From Gilvirhabdus luticola (lineage in GTDB: Bacteria; Bacteroidota; Bacteroidia; Flavobacteriales; Flavobacteriaceae), in NCBI RefSeq assembly GCF_032583975.1, contig NZ_JAWHTF010000001.1: a stretch of DNA of 64,000 nt; one strand, written 5' to 3'. Below the pieces are notes generated by a model that was given only the letters and a program-made list of their open reading frames with translations, made no database searches and was not told the origin of the DNA. The position numbers were made by a program, and so were the translations under genes. Every line of letters begins with the position of its first letter. Position 1 is the first letter of the stretch. Shown here piece after piece: positions 32,889 to 42,003 of the stretch.

Positions 32889-34220
32889 TTACCAAGGGTA
32901 CATTGCTATTGTAGGCGGATCTACACTAAAGTTTAGAACAATATTGTAAGTTCCTGCTGTAACTGGTATATCTGCACCTCCGGCTTCTAAAGTACCATCA
33001 TTTCCATCATCACCATAATTTACTGCCCAAGCATCGTTTTGACGAACTTTAATAAAACCATTGGTTAATACTGCACCATTAATATAATAATAGCCTTCAT
33101 TAATACCGAAGTCTGGAACAAATTTTTCATTAGGTCCATCCCAGCCATTAGCTGTTGCATCACCTACAAGACCCCAAACATCGATCTCTTCGATCGTATA
33201 GGTTAGTGTATTTAAATCCATAGTTACTAAATAGTGACCTGCTGTTACTGCAATATCAGAGCCACCTTGTTCTAGAGTTCCGTCAACACCGTCGTCTCCA
33301 TAATTTAAGCCCCAATCATTATTCAACCTGAACTTAATTAGACCTTCTGCTAAAGTAACTACAGCAACCCAGTTATTTTGATAGGAATTATATTGCATCA
33401 TTAGATCAGGAATGTCTGGATTGCCCCAGCCACCAGGTGTAGCACTACCAACAAGCCCCCATGAATAATCTTCAATGGTATATGTTAAATTATTAGTATC
33501 AAATGTAACTAAATAGGTGCCTGCAGTAACAGGAATATCTGCACCTCCAGCTTCTAAAGTACCATCTGCACCATTATCCCCATAATTGTTTGTCCAGTCA
33601 TTATTTTCTCTGAATTTAATAAGACCATCTCTTAAGGTTACATAGGCAACATATACGCCAGATTCACTTGAGGTGTAAAAAGGCAAGTCTAAAATATCTG
33701 GATTTCCCCATCCACCAGGTGTAGCACTACCTACAACACCCCAAGTAGTAGAAAGATCAAGCAAAGAAGAATAAGCAGTGACGGTTAAAGTAACCGGTTC
33801 AGAAATCATTTTTTGAGAAGCACTTAAAGTTGTTTCAACTTTTATATCAACATTAGATTCTTCAAATGGAACCAATCCTAATGAAAGAAGTTTACCATTC
33901 AATTCATTTCCTTTAAAAATTTTTGAAAGATTTGAACCTACAGGAATAACTTGTGGAGCAGAAAAATCTCCGCCTTCAAAATCAATCATAATTTTGTACG
34001 TTGCTGCAGCATCAAAACCAAAAACAGGCTCTCTCCAAGATACGGTAAGTACCTCACTATCTGCATCATCTTCTATTAAAACAAGATTGGAAGCTGATAG
34101 AGATACAACAGCATTATTACTAGGACCTGGGTTTAATTCTATAATTTCGACATCATCACATGATGTAAACACTAATAGAAAACCTAGAATATAACTTGAT
34201 ATTTTAAATATATTTTTCAT
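32889..34220 (-). CDS. susE: SusE/SusF-like outer-membrane starch-binding lipoprotein
   Basis: This 443-residue lipoprotein (signal ending LVFTSC, Cys21) starts with a SusE-type N-terminal beta domain (about 30-150). Three tandem copies of a ~93-residue module follow (158-250, 252-344 and 347-443). Each begins WG(L/V)VG(S/D)AT and contains GDxGxDGTLExGG and a TYTIE-like closing strand. Comparable modules in SusE/SusF bind alpha-glucan at the surface. It lies 12 bases after susD and before the secreted amylase gene. The aromatic residues expected at the binding sites (Trp at module start, NGW or GGW, NNDW) are conserved in the copies. Glucan binding is inferred from family and locus. Confidence 0.88.
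   Translation of the reverse strand: MKNIFKISSYILGFLLVFTSCDDVEIIELNPGPSNNAVVSLSASNLVLIEDDADSEVLTVSWREPVFGFDAAATYKIMIDFEGGDFSAPQVIPVGSNLSKIFKGNELNGKLLSLGLVPFEESNVDIKVETTLSASQKMISEPVTLTVTAYSSLLDLSTTWGVVGSATPGGWGNPDILDLPFYTSSESGVYVAYVTLRDGLIKFRENNDWTNNYGDNGADGTLEAGGADIPVTAGTYLVTFDTNNLTYTIEDYSWGLVGSATPGGWGNPDIPDLMMQYNSYQNNWVAVVTLAEGLIKFRLNNDWGLNYGDDGVDGTLEQGGSDIAVTAGHYLVTMDLNTLTYTIEEIDVWGLVGDATANGWDGPNEKFVPDFGINEGYYYINGAVLTNGFIKVRQNDAWAVNYGDDGNDGTLEAGGADIPVTAGTYNIVLNFSVDPPTIAMYPW
32892..33749 (-). repeat. Three tandem ~280-bp repeats encoding starch-binding-like modules
   Basis: Copies lie at 33471-33749, 33189-33467 and 32892-33182. Copies 1 and 2 keep DNA-level identity, for example a shared 20-base run around 33437 and 33712 (CCACCAGGTGTAGCACTACC). 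Copy 3 is more diverged and begins WGLVGDATANGWDGP, closer to the copy inserted in susD. This looks like recent tandem duplication. Confidence 0.85.
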
Positions 34221-34232
34221 CTTTTTCTAATT

Positions 34233-36122
34233 TTAATAACCTTCGTTTTGCGTTAGGTTAGGATTAGTAGCTAATACGTTAATAGGTAAAGGAAAAACAT
34301 TTCTATAAGAACCTACTGCAATTCCTCCTGGTTCATTTCCTTTAAAAGGCCACAAATAACTGCCTGTCGTAAAATAGTTATAACGAACTAAATCTGTACG
34401 TCTTTGGCCTTCCCAATAAAGCTCTCTTGATCTTTCGTCTAAAACAAAATCCAGAGTAAGGTCACCAGCACTAATGTTTCCAGAATCATTACCATAAGCT
34501 CTTAATCTTATTTCATTAATTTTGCTTACTGCAAGATTCATATCACCACCGCCACCTCTTAAAGTTGCTTCAGCATAATTAAGATAGATTTCAGGTAATC
34601 TTATCATTGCTAAATCTGTATCTGCAAAATCACCTGGAGCATGACTACCAGGATTTCCATTAGAATCTACATTCTTGAATTTTGTAATGGCATAGCCATC
34701 TTCAAAAGCAGGGATGCTTTCAATTTCTAAATTTTGGCCATCACTGTGAAACATTGCTCTAGAATCACTTGCAAAAGGTGTAATTGTATAAGTTAATGCA
34801 TCCAAATCTAAAGTCACATAATAAGTTCCTGGGCTTGGCACAGCAATGTTATCTCCACCAGGTTCCAAAGTGCCATCAGCACCAGTATCTCCATAATTAT
34901 TACCCCAATCTTCATTAAACCTGAATTTTGCAAATCCACTAGCTAAATCTGCATAAAGGGCAAATTGATTAGTGCCAGTTTGATACATTTCCATATCTGG
35001 ACCATCCCAACCATTTTCAGTTGCATCACCAACAAGACCCCAATCAGATTGTGTGCCTAATGCAGAATTTAATGCATCAATGTCTACTGCAAATTTATTG
35101 ACTAGATTTTTAGTAGTACGAATACCTGCCCAACCACCATTAACACCAAATTCGGTTGGGTTCATTGATCCACCTATTGCTGCATGAACTAGAAATGTTG
35201 TGCCTCCCCAAGTTTGAGAACTGGTTCCATCAAAATTAATTGTATATATAAATTCATTTTGAGCCCCATTTGTATCGTTATCTGCTAAAAATAGTTCATC
35301 ATATGCTGTTCCATTTCCATTGGCATCATTCATGTTTATAGAGTAAGTAGAATTCATAACATTACTAGAATATGTAACGCATTCATTATACTTTGGCATT
35401 CCAATCCAGACTTCAGCATTAAGATATAGTCTTGATAATAAAGCCCATGCAGCAACTTTATCCACACGACCATATTCATTTGAACCACTATCCATCAATG
35501 TGTTTTGAATGTCTAATAATTCTGATTCAACAAAAGCGAAAATTTCAGATCTATTACTCTGTTCAGGTAATTCAGTTGAAATTTCAGAAGTTAGAGGTAC
35601 GTTGGCGTACATATCCATCAAATTGTAATATGCAAAAGCTCTTAAAAAACGAGCTTCAGCTAAATACGTTTGTATTTCTGGATCGTCAATGGCTGATGCA
35701 TTTTGAATAAACGAATTACTAAATGACACTACTTGAGCTAAACGAGAATACATAGCCTCGGTAAAATCGTTGCTACTAGACCATATTTGGCCATGCAAAT
35801 CTGGAAGACCAGGATCTCCCCAGCCAACAACTCCATGATCTGTAGTCAATTCATTAAGGTTCCACAGCATTCTTGTATACTGTGAAAACCCTTCGTCGAT
35901 ATCAGCAATATCTGGTTGACCAGATGGTCCTTGCTGACCTGTGAGAGCAAAACCTGCATATACTTTAGCTAAGGCACCTTTGGCTTCAGCAGCATTTGCA
36001 AATACATCTTCTTGCGTAAAACTATCAGGATCTATTGGAGATAGATTTAAATCATCATGACATGAAGCCATAAAGAAAGTGATAGTGATCAATACAATGA
36101 TTTTTTTAATTCTATTTTTCAT
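34233..36122 (-). CDS. susD: SusD-like lipoprotein with inserted starch-binding-like module
   Basis: This 629-residue SusD/RagB homologue (signal ending FFMASC, Cys21) has the TPR-type helical core: FLRAFAYYNLMDMY near 159-172, VAAWALLSRLYLNAE near 223-237 and the C-terminal LPEIYLNYAEATL and ERSRELYWEGQRRTDLVRY motifs. It is longer than the usual ~520-560 residues because residues about 358-451 are a copy of the module found three times in the SusE-like protein. The insert sits just before SDSRAMFHSDGQ, a conserved SusD segment. SusD captures oligosaccharides on the SusC channel; here the lid itself probably gains an extra glucan-binding domain. It lies 12 bases after susC. Confidence 0.93.
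   Translation of the reverse strand: MKNRIKKIIVLITITFFMASCHDDLNLSPIDPDSFTQEDVFANAAEAKGALAKVYAGFALTGQQGPSGQPDIADIDEGFSQYTRMLWNLNELTTDHGVVGWGDPGLPDLHGQIWSSSNDFTEAMYSRLAQVVSFSNSFIQNASAIDDPEIQTYLAEARFLRAFAYYNLMDMYANVPLTSEISTELPEQSNRSEIFAFVESELLDIQNTLMDSGSNEYGRVDKVAAWALLSRLYLNAEVWIGMPKYNECVTYSSNVMNSTYSINMNDANGNGTAYDELFLADNDTNGAQNEFIYTINFDGTSSQTWGGTTFLVHAAIGGSMNPTEFGVNGGWAGIRTTKNLVNKFAVDIDALNSALGTQSDWGLVGDATENGWDGPDMEMYQTGTNQFALYADLASGFAKFRFNEDWGNNYGDTGADGTLEPGGDNIAVPSPGTYYVTLDLDALTYTITPFASDSRAMFHSDGQNLEIESIPAFEDGYAITKFKNVDSNGNPGSHAPGDFADTDLAMIRLPEIYLNYAEATLRGGGGDMNLAVSKINEIRLRAYGNDSGNISAGDLTLDFVLDERSRELYWEGQRRTDLVRYNYFTTGSYLWPFKGNEPGGIAVGSYRNVFPLPINVLATNPNLTQNEGY
34770..35051 (-). repeat. Fourth copy of the starch-binding-like module, inside susD
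   Basis: These 94 codons encode a module starting WGLVGDATENGWDGP and containing NNYGDTGADGTLEPGG and LTYTITP. They align end to end with the SusE-like modules and best with its third copy in the N-terminal part. The flanking SusD sequence is continuous without it, so it is a domain insertion into an exposed loop. Confidence 0.85.
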
Positions 36123-36134
36123 ACTTCAATTTTT

Positions 36135-39083
36135 TTAGAAATCTATATTAACTCCTAGAGTAAATATTCTAGGTCTAGGATAAAAATTATTATCTATACC
36201 AGCACTCAATTGAGTACTGTTTGCTTGTTGAGATATTATTTCAGGATCAATACCTTCATAATCAGTAATTGTCAATACATTTTGTAAAGAAGCATAAAGC
36301 CTTAAATCAATATCTTTTATAATATCTGGCATGCTATACCCTAAAGTAATATTATCAATTTTAAAGAATGAGGCTTCTTGAACATAATAATCACTTAACA
36401 AATTATTTTCAGTAGTCTCAACAAAACGTGTATTTAATACGTCTTGAGGTAGGTTGTATATTATGTTATTCTGGGTTAATCTTCTCAAGTAACCATTAGC
36501 AGAGTCTACGTTATTATAGTTATAATTTCCTAAACTTGCTCTTGAAACTAAAGCAAAATCCCAATTTTTATAAGAAACATTAGTGTTTAATCCCATTAAA
36601 ACATCCGCAAAAGGACTTTTATACAAGTACCTATCATCATCATTAATGATGTCGTCTCCATTTCTATCTACATAAACACCTTCAATAGGCATTCCTGTAT
36701 TTGCATCATAAACCTGTTGGTAAACCAAATAACTATATGGTACCTGACCTTCTGTATGGATTTGAACATTATTACCAACTCCACCACTTATTCCACCAGT
36801 AGGTTGATTAAAAGGAAGACTAGTAACTTCATTATCATTGAAAGCAACATTATAACCAATAGTCCACTCGAAATCTTCAGTTTGAATAGGAATGACATTT
36901 ATAGTAAATTCTATCCCTCTATTTTCCATATCACCAATATTGGCATCTACTCTATTACCAAAATTGGTAAATGGATCCACAAAGGCAGAGGCAATTAAAT
37001 CTTGGGTCTCTTTTTTATAGACATTTACAGAACCACTAATCCTATTATTAAGAATTGCATAATCTACACCAAAATTAATTGTCTTGCCGACTTCCCAACG
37101 TAAATCATCATTAATAGGTTCTGGCCTGTATGTTTGATAAAATCCGGTTCCAAACTGATAACCTGCTGTTGATTGGTTTCCTGTATAACGAGTTAGGAAT
37201 TGATAATCGCCTAAACCATTTACATTTCCAATCTCTCCATAACCAATACGTAATTTTAACTCATTAAAAACAGAACCCTCCATAAAATCTTCTCTATGCA
37301 TATTCCAGGCTAATGCTGCAGAAGGGAAGTAGCCCCACTGATCTTTAGGATTCAATTTTGAAGACGCATCAGCCCTTAATGTGGCCGTTAGAAGATACTT
37401 GCCTTTGTAATCATAATTTGCTCGTCCAAAATAAGATAATAAGACGTTCTCACTTTTATCTATACCTCCACCTGATTCTTCTCCTGTTGTATAATCTACA
37501 GTTGAATCACTATTATTAGTTTCAAAAGATTGATAAGAATGTCCAGCAACAAATGTAATATTATGAATATCATTAATTGATTTCTTGTAGGTGATGTAAG
37601 CATCAAACAATTTATTTGTTAACTCATTACTATATCGAGAAATAGAACCTGAAAAATTTTGGTCAGAAGTTGGAATCAAGTCAGAAGTAATTTTTCTTCC
37701 GTTACTATCAGATTTATCAATACCGACATTTATAGTAGCTGTTACATCTGGAAAGAAATGAAGATTATAGTCAAATTTAGCATTGGCTATAAGACGTTTA
37801 ACTTCAGCCGTGTCATCAACAAAATCTATCAATGCTACTGGGTTTGTATTTGCCAAATTCAATTGGTAACCAGTAGAAGGGTCTATCCAAGCAAAATAAC
37901 CCCCAAATAATGGGTCACCATTCATTACAGGTTGAGTAGGGTCAAAAGTTGCGGCATTCCCAATGGCATCTCTATTAGCAAACTTATTTTCCGTGTACAT
38001 GCCCCTAGCATTTAAATCAATTTTTAGGTGATCATCCAATAAAGAAGGGGTTAATGTTAAGGAGGCAGTTGTTCGCGTAAAATTATCGGTCTCTAAAGTA
38101 CCATCTTGATCTGTATAACCTAATGATGCACGCATTGGTATTCCCCAAGCTGCTCCTAAAGCACTAAAAGAATGGTCGGTACCAACGGCGTCTGTATATA
38201 TTTCATTTTGCCAGTCGGTATCTGCATTTCCTAATCGAGCAACAGCTGCAGGATCTTGCAATATATTTTGAATATAACCTCTTACTTGTTCTGCATTCCA
38301 AACATCTACTTTATCTACTGGAGAAAGAAAATTTACTTTAGAATGTATGTTAAATCTAAAATCAGTATCCTTACCCTTTTTAGTAGTAATCAAAATAACA
38401 CCATTGGCTGCTCTAGAGCCATAAATGGCTGTTGCAGAAGCATCTTTGAGAACAACCATGCTTTCAATGTCATTTGGGTTCAAGATATTAAGGGGATTTC
38501 TTGACCCTCCAACTCCTCCATCGTCTAAAGGAATACCATCTAAAACGTAAAGCGGGTTGTTTGTTAATGAAAGAGAACCATTTCCTCTAATTCTAACTAA
38601 TTGGCCATCTCCTGGTGCTCCACTTCCAGAAGTTACAGAAACTCCGGCTACTTTACCAGCGATAAGCTGTTGTGCAGAAACAACGGGGCCCTGGTTAAAA
38701 TCATCAGATGTGATTAAGTCAGCAGTTCCAGTTAAATCTTCTTTTCTCACACTACCATAACCTATAACAACAACTTCGTCTAAAACTGAAGCATCTTCTA
38801 CAAGCTGTACATTAAGTGTAGCTTGCCCGTTATAAGCAATTTCTTGTGTTTGATAGCCAATAAAAGAGAATACAAGTACATCTCCATTATTGACATTGAT
38901 ATTATAATTTCCATCAAAGTCTGTTGCCGTACCAGATGCAGTGCCTTTAATAATGACATTTACACCTGGAAGTGGTAAAGTTGATGATTGCTCTGTTACT
39001 GTTCCATTTACTTGAGTTTGCCCAAATCCAATAATTGGAGCAAAAAGTAAAGAAAACAATAAACCTTTAAATAATGTTTTCAT
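36135..39083 (-). CDS. susC: SusC-like TonB-dependent outer-membrane transporter
   Basis: This 982-residue protein has a signal peptide (to about GFGQ, residue 22) and a carboxypeptidase-regulatory-like domain (about 24-105, with VNGTVTEQSSTLPLPGVNV). The TonB-box region and VVVIGYGSVRKEDLTG come next, then a plug domain (about 115-235, LYVLDGIPL and ASATAIYGSRAANGVILITT) and a long beta-barrel ending in aromatic FTLGVNIDF. It forms the channel through which SusD-bound maltodextrins enter using TonB energy. It is the first gene of the leftward operon. The starch substrate is inferred from its SusD/E and amylase neighbours. Confidence 0.95.
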   Translation of the reverse strand: MKTLFKGLLFSLLFAPIIGFGQTQVNGTVTEQSSTLPLPGVNVIIKGTASGTATDFDGNYNINVNNGDVLVFSFIGYQTQEIAYNGQATLNVQLVEDASVLDEVVVIGYGSVRKEDLTGTADLITSDDFNQGPVVSAQQLIAGKVAGVSVTSGSGAPGDGQLVRIRGNGSLSLTNNPLYVLDGIPLDDGGVGGSRNPLNILNPNDIESMVVLKDASATAIYGSRAANGVILITTKKGKDTDFRFNIHSKVNFLSPVDKVDVWNAEQVRGYIQNILQDPAAVARLGNADTDWQNEIYTDAVGTDHSFSALGAAWGIPMRASLGYTDQDGTLETDNFTRTTASLTLTPSLLDDHLKIDLNARGMYTENKFANRDAIGNAATFDPTQPVMNGDPLFGGYFAWIDPSTGYQLNLANTNPVALIDFVDDTAEVKRLIANAKFDYNLHFFPDVTATINVGIDKSDSNGRKITSDLIPTSDQNFSGSISRYSNELTNKLFDAYITYKKSINDIHNITFVAGHSYQSFETNNSDSTVDYTTGEESGGGIDKSENVLLSYFGRANYDYKGKYLLTATLRADASSKLNPKDQWGYFPSAALAWNMHREDFMEGSVFNELKLRIGYGEIGNVNGLGDYQFLTRYTGNQSTAGYQFGTGFYQTYRPEPINDDLRWEVGKTINFGVDYAILNNRISGSVNVYKKETQDLIASAFVDPFTNFGNRVDANIGDMENRGIEFTINVIPIQTEDFEWTIGYNVAFNDNEVTSLPFNQPTGGISGGVGNNVQIHTEGQVPYSYLVYQQVYDANTGMPIEGVYVDRNGDDIINDDDRYLYKSPFADVLMGLNTNVSYKNWDFALVSRASLGNYNYNNVDSANGYLRRLTQNNIIYNLPQDVLNTRFVETTENNLLSDYYVQEASFFKIDNITLGYSMPDIIKDIDLRLYASLQNVLTITDYEGIDPEIISQQANSTQLSAGIDNNFYPRPRIFTLGVNIDF

Positions 39084-39119
39084 ACAATACTTTTAAATTA
39101 ATGTCTTAATAAGTTTGTT

Positions 39120-39135
39120 ATATTTTCACTTCTCA
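39120..39135. repeat. 16-base repeat upstream of susC (copy 1)
   Basis: ATATTTTCACTTCTCA starts 37 bases upstream of the susC ATG. The identical 16-mer occurs in the same strand orientation at 40413-40428, before the MFS transporter gene. Two exact copies at the heads of the two arms of one locus suggest a shared regulatory site. Confidence 0.55.
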
Positions 39136-39192
39136 AGATAAATTTATGTAAAATTTATGTAAGATTTGAGCGAGGCCTTATTATTACTGCTA

Positions 39193-39206
39193 CGCAAACG
39201 TTTTCG
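39193..39206. promoter_or_regulatory. LacI-type operator in the susC-lacI intergenic region
   Basis: CGCAAACGTTTTCG is a palindrome with one mismatched pair around the central AAACGTTT. The central CpG and flanking A/T tracts are typical of LacI/CcpA-family operators. It lies between the divergent susC and LacI-regulator genes, about 110 bases from susC and 100 from the regulator start. The rest of this ~220-base region is AT-rich. Confidence 0.6.
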
Positions 39207-39279
39207 TGTTGAAAACTTTTTTTAATTTAATAAATATGACAGAAAAAACCAACAAATTATCATATTACTAATATTATAG

Positions 39280-39287
39280 TATATTTA
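39280..39287 (+). promoter_or_regulatory. Possible -7 box of the LacI regulator gene
   Basis: TATATTTA differs from TAnnTTTG in one base and ends 19 bases before the preferred ATG at 39307. No -33 TTTG is seen at proper spacing, so the call is weak. Confidence 0.35.
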
Positions 39288-39306
39288 ATATCACAAATTG
39301 ATTTTG

Positions 39307-40347
39307 ATGAAAAGAAAAGTTACGCTAAAACAGATTGCCAAAGAGTTAGATGTTTCTATTTCTACTGTTTCAAAATCTTTAAGAAACAGTAAAGAAATAG
39401 GTGAGGATACGAGGGAAAAAGTTCAGGCATTCGCGAAATTATATAACTATAAGCCCAACAATATTGCTTTGAGCTTAAAGAACAGAAAGACCAGAACAAT
39501 TGGAATTATGATTCCAGAAATTGTTCACCATTTCTTTTCAAAAGTAATAAGAGGTATTGAATTGATTGCAAATAAAAGAGGTTATAATGTTATTGTTGGC
39601 TTATCCAACGAGTCATTTGATAAAGAGGTAATTAATATGGAAATGCTGGCCAATGGTAGTATAGATGGTTTTATATTGTCAATTTCTAAAGAGACTCTAT
39701 TACAGCAAGATTATCATCATTTTCATGAGACTATAAATCAAGGGATGCCTATTGTTATGTTTGATCGAGTAGTTAATGAAGTGAACTGCGATAAGGTTAT
39801 TGTTGATGATTTTCAAGGCTCAAAGAAGGCTATAAATAAATTGATAAATTCTGGATGTAAAAATATAGCTATCATCACTACCAAAGATTACGTAAATGTT
39901 GGAAAATTAAGAACTCAAGGGTATTTGCAAGCTTTAGAGGAAAATCAAATACCAGCAAAAGCAAGTTTAATTTTAAAGGTAGATGACAGGCTTGTTTCAG
40001 AGGATCATTTAGAGGCTTTGGAGCAAGAAATTGAGCAGCTATTTAAACAAAACAAAAAGCTTGATGGTGTATTTGCAGTCAATGAATTATATGCCATTAC
40101 AGCGATGAAAGTTGCCAGGAAATTTAAAAAGAAAATACCTGAAGACATTCAATTTATAGGCTACACAGATGGTGTATTGTCTAAACACGCTACCCCAAGT
40201 CTTACGACCATTAGTCAGCATGGGCAAAAGATTGGTGAAAAAGCAGCTGATTTGTTAATAGATAAATTAGAAAAAGATAGCGAAGATGACAGTTATCAGA
40301 CTGTAATAATTGAAACCGAACTAATTGAAAGGGAATCAACAAAATAA
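39307..40347 (+). CDS. LacI-family regulator of the starch/maltodextrin locus
   Basis: From ATG 39307 the product is 346 residues and starts MKRKVTLKQIAKELDVSIST, the canonical LacI helix-turn-helix with the hinge helix NNIALSLKNRKTRTIG following. An upstream TTG at 39298 is in frame but would only add three residues. The remaining ~290 residues are the periplasmic-binding-like sensor (IGIMIPEIVHHFFSKV, VMFDRV, TTISQHGQKIGEKAADLL). It lies between the two arms of the locus beside a palindromic operator and most likely responds to maltose or maltodextrin. In flavobacteria such regulators may activate or repress; the sequence does not tell which. Confidence 0.92.
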   Translation: MKRKVTLKQIAKELDVSISTVSKSLRNSKEIGEDTREKVQAFAKLYNYKPNNIALSLKNRKTRTIGIMIPEIVHHFFSKVIRGIELIANKRGYNVIVGLSNESFDKEVINMEMLANGSIDGFILSISKETLLQQDYHHFHETINQGMPIVMFDRVVNEVNCDKVIVDDFQGSKKAINKLINSGCKNIAIITTKDYVNVGKLRTQGYLQALEENQIPAKASLILKVDDRLVSEDHLEALEQEIEQLFKQNKKLDGVFAVNELYAITAMKVARKFKKKIPEDIQFIGYTDGVLSKHATPSLTTISQHGQKIGEKAADLLIDKLEKDSEDDSYQTVIIETELIERESTK

Positions 40348-40378
40348 AAATTTAGTATCAGATATTTAAAAACTTTTA

Positions 40379-40386
40379 TATATTTA
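40379..40386 (+). promoter_or_regulatory. Possible -7 box of the MFS-pgmB-GH65 operon
   Basis: TATATTTA, one base from TAnnTTTG, lies 96 bases before the MFS ATG and upstream of the shared 16-base repeat. A start near 40392 would put the repeat in the untranslated leader. Weak evidence. Confidence 0.3.
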
Positions 40387-40412
40387 CAGCATTCAAACAT
40401 AATTCAAAACCC

Positions 40413-40428
40413 ATATTTTCACTTCTCA
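40413..40428. repeat. 16-base repeat upstream of the MFS gene (copy 2)
   Basis: This is the same ATATTTTCACTTCTCA as at 39120, here starting 70 bases before the MFS ATG. Because susC reads left and the MFS gene right, the element is oppositely oriented relative to the two genes, as is usual for an operator or palindromic half-site rather than a core promoter. Confidence 0.55.
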
Positions 40429-40482
40429 TTTAGGTTTTGATAAGAGTTCTTATTGAAATAATAATAACTTAATTATACTATT

Positions 40483-41994
40483 ATGCAAAAGCGTAAACTT
40501 GGTTTCTGGGAAATCTGGAATATGAGCTTTGGATTTCTAGGAATTCAAATGGGGTTCGCCCTTCAAAATGCTAATGTAAGTCGGATATTTCAAACTCTTG
40601 GAGCAGAAATTGAAGACATACCTATTTTATGGGTCGCAGCACCTTTAACAGGATTAATTGTTCAACCAATTATTGGTTATTTTAGTGACAGAACTTGGCA
40701 TCCAAAACTTGGTAGACGAAGACCATATTTTTTAGTAGGCGCTATTTTAGCATCGCTGGCATTGTTTGTAATGCCTAACTCACCTGTACTTTGGTTTGCA
40801 GCAGGAATGCTATGGATTATGGATGCGTCCATAAATATTTCTATGGAGCCTTTTAGAGCTTTTGTAGGAGATAATCTTCCAGACTCACAAAGAACTAAAG
40901 GATTTGCAATGCAGAGTTTTTTTATTGGCATTGGCGCATATGTAGCTTCTAAACTGCCTAATATTTTAACGTATTTTGGAGTTGCTAATGTAGCTCCAGA
41001 AGGTATAATTCCAGACTCTGTTAAATACTCCTTTTATATAGGTGGAGCTGTTTTTTTTATTGCTGTTTTATGGACTGTCATTAAATCAAAAGAATATTCA
41101 CCAGATGAAATGAAAGCATTTGCAGCATCAGAAAAAAAGGATTTTGTCAAAGAAGTTAGATCTGAAAACTGGTATAATATTAACGGTAGCTCTCATTTAA
41201 AAAATGGTGTTATTGTTTTATTAGTTGGTCTTATATCCACATATTTTATTTATATGTATGACATGAAAAAAGATCTATATGTTCTAACATTAGGCTTGTT
41301 GAGCTTTGGAGGATTGGCAATGATCCTTTCTGGACTAATGCAAAAAAATAATAATTATCAAAATGGCTTTGTTACTATAATGAATGATTTTCAAACCATG
41401 CCAAAAGTAATGAAGCAATTAGCTTGGGTACAATTTTTTTCATGGTTTGCATTATTTTCTATGTGGATTTATATGACACCAGCAGTTACAGAGCATATTT
41501 ATAGCACGTCAGACACAACTTCCCATCTCTATAATCAAGGAGCTAATCAAGTAGGAGAAATGTTTGCAAATTATAATATCATTGCTGCAGCAGTTGCTTT
41601 TCTGCTTCCAATTTTAGCTAAAAAAACAAGCAGAAAATTTACTCATTTTCTAGCCCTGGTTGCAGGAGGTATTGGTCTTATGTCAATTTATTTCATTTCC
41701 AATCCAACCTCTTTAAACCTTGAGTGGTTACCTATGATTGGTGTTGGCATAGCATGGGCGAGTATTTTATCAGTACCATATGCTATGCTGTCAGGAGCTC
41801 TTCCTGCTTCTAAAATGGGATATTATATGGGTGTTTTTAATTTCTTTATTGTGATACCTCAACTTGTAGCGGCTTCTATATTAGGTTTTTTAGTTTCCAA
41901 AATATTTGATAACCATCCAGTATATGCACTATTTATTGGAGGTGTTTCAATGATATTATCAGGAATATTAACATTAAGAGTAAGTGATAAATAG
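40483..41994 (+). CDS. MFS transporter (SLC45-like), probable maltose/maltodextrin permease
   Basis: This 503-residue protein has about 12 hydrophobic helices and matches the SLC45/sucrose-transporter-like MFS group: FWEIWNMSFGFLGIQMGFAL in helix 1, PIIGYFSDRTWHPKLGRRRP at the first cytoplasmic loop and a central FNFFIVIPQL in the second half. Such transporters commonly stand beside maltose phosphorylase and beta-phosphoglucomutase in flavobacteria and carry maltose or maltodextrin across the inner membrane. It is the first gene of the rightward operon; pgmB follows after 9 bases. Substrate is by context. Confidence 0.9.
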   Translation: MQKRKLGFWEIWNMSFGFLGIQMGFALQNANVSRIFQTLGAEIEDIPILWVAAPLTGLIVQPIIGYFSDRTWHPKLGRRRPYFLVGAILASLALFVMPNSPVLWFAAGMLWIMDASINISMEPFRAFVGDNLPDSQRTKGFAMQSFFIGIGAYVASKLPNILTYFGVANVAPEGIIPDSVKYSFYIGGAVFFIAVLWTVIKSKEYSPDEMKAFAASEKKDFVKEVRSENWYNINGSSHLKNGVIVLLVGLISTYFIYMYDMKKDLYVLTLGLLSFGGLAMILSGLMQKNNNYQNGFVTIMNDFQTMPKVMKQLAWVQFFSWFALFSMWIYMTPAVTEHIYSTSDTTSHLYNQGANQVGEMFANYNIIAAAVAFLLPILAKKTSRKFTHFLALVAGGIGLMSIYFISNPTSLNLEWLPMIGVGIAWASILSVPYAMLSGALPASKMGYYMGVFNFFIVIPQLVAASILGFLVSKIFDNHPVYALFIGGVSMILSGILTLRVSDK

Positions 41995-42003
41995 TTGAAA
42001 CAA

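Noticed and set aside
39298..39306. TTG start for the LacI regulator
   Set aside because: The ATG at 39307 gives the canonical LacI N-terminus; the TTG only adds three residues.
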